A DNA stretch of 64,000 nucleotides from Amaurobius ferox. Taxonomy: Eukaryota > Arthropoda > Arachnida > Araneae > Amaurobiidae. The position numbers and the translations under genes were made by a program. The stretch spans positions 59,285,236 through 59,349,235 of the forward strand of contig OX578137.1 in NCBI GenBank assembly GCA_951213105.1, written 5' to 3'. Shown one piece after another: positions 63,741 through 64,000 of this stretch (positions are counted from its first letter, which is position 1; every line of letters starts with the position of its first letter). The notes under the pieces were generated by a model. That model was given only the letters and a program-made list of their open reading frames with translations. It ran no database searches and had not been told where the DNA came from.

Positions 63741-64000
63741 GCAATCTAAATTTTTTATTGTAAAGTAGATATTAAGCAATCAAAACGAATTCATAAAATT
63801 GAAGGTGCTATTACATTTGGTTATGCAAAATGTATACATTTAGCATCAGATTATTTCTTAAATGGGGAGATAAACCAAACACAACGACTTTATAATTTTT
63901 TTCTACTAGCAATTGAGTTCTTAAAGAGAATTTAACTATCTTTAGAAAAACCTTCTTCTTTCCACATTTGTTCTTATACGACATGAAGATATCTTTGCAA

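Overview
The window is AT-rich, non-coding eukaryotic DNA built almost entirely from transposable elements and tandem repeats. I found no intact host gene: the longest open frames are pieces of reverse transcriptase or transposase, or are made by microsatellites. The mix (Penelope-like elements with an N-terminal nuclease, Tc1 DNA transposons, tandem non-autonomous Helitrons, tRNA-derived SINEs, long TA/GT microsatellites) fits an arthropod, and a spider or other arachnid is my best guess. That assignment is inference, because no host gene or rRNA is available to confirm it.

Layout. 1-4.9 kb: SINE copies, a 537-bp tandem duplication with perfect AT-rich hairpins, and TA/GT microsatellites. 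5.3-7.6 kb: a Penelope-like element (copy 1) in two head-to-head pieces. Its 3' reverse-transcriptase (RT) half is on the minus strand and its 5' half (nuclease remnant, linker, RT start) is inverted on the plus strand. 7.6-13.6 kb: a head-to-tail array of Helitron-like elements, each starting TCTATATA and ending in a small hairpin plus CTAG, joined end to end. 13.6-31.7 kb: old repeat-derived DNA with several local tandem duplications and two copies of a roughly 1-kb dispersed repeat (R2). 31.7-33 kb: two copies of another dispersed repeat (R1). 38.1-44.2 kb: Penelope-like copy 2 (plus) and copy 3 (minus) facing tail to tail. Copy 3 is cut off by a Tc1 element whose far end lies directly on a long TA microsatellite. 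44.8-50.1 kb: three unrelated satellites (units of about 141, 145 and 204 bp), the first interrupted by a full-length SINE with a clear target-site duplication. 51-54 kb: SINE-B copies, a 31-bp minisatellite and a third R2 copy. 55.4-61.2 kb: four more R1 copies, one carrying a truncated SINE that was amplified with its neighbouring GT tract into a six-unit minisatellite. 61.8-64 kb: another tandem array, a SINE, and the second member of a dispersed repeat pair.

These sequences do not form a cellular pathway. The Penelope-like and Tc1 elements encode, or once encoded, their own RT/nuclease and transposase; every copy here is disabled by stops, frameshifts or truncation. The SINEs, Helitron units and R1/R2 carry no protein and would depend on enzymes supplied elsewhere. 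The most informative observations are the inverted (twin-priming-like) Penelope copy, the directly joined Helitron concatemer, and the SINE-seeded minisatellite, where the order of events can be read from the sequence.
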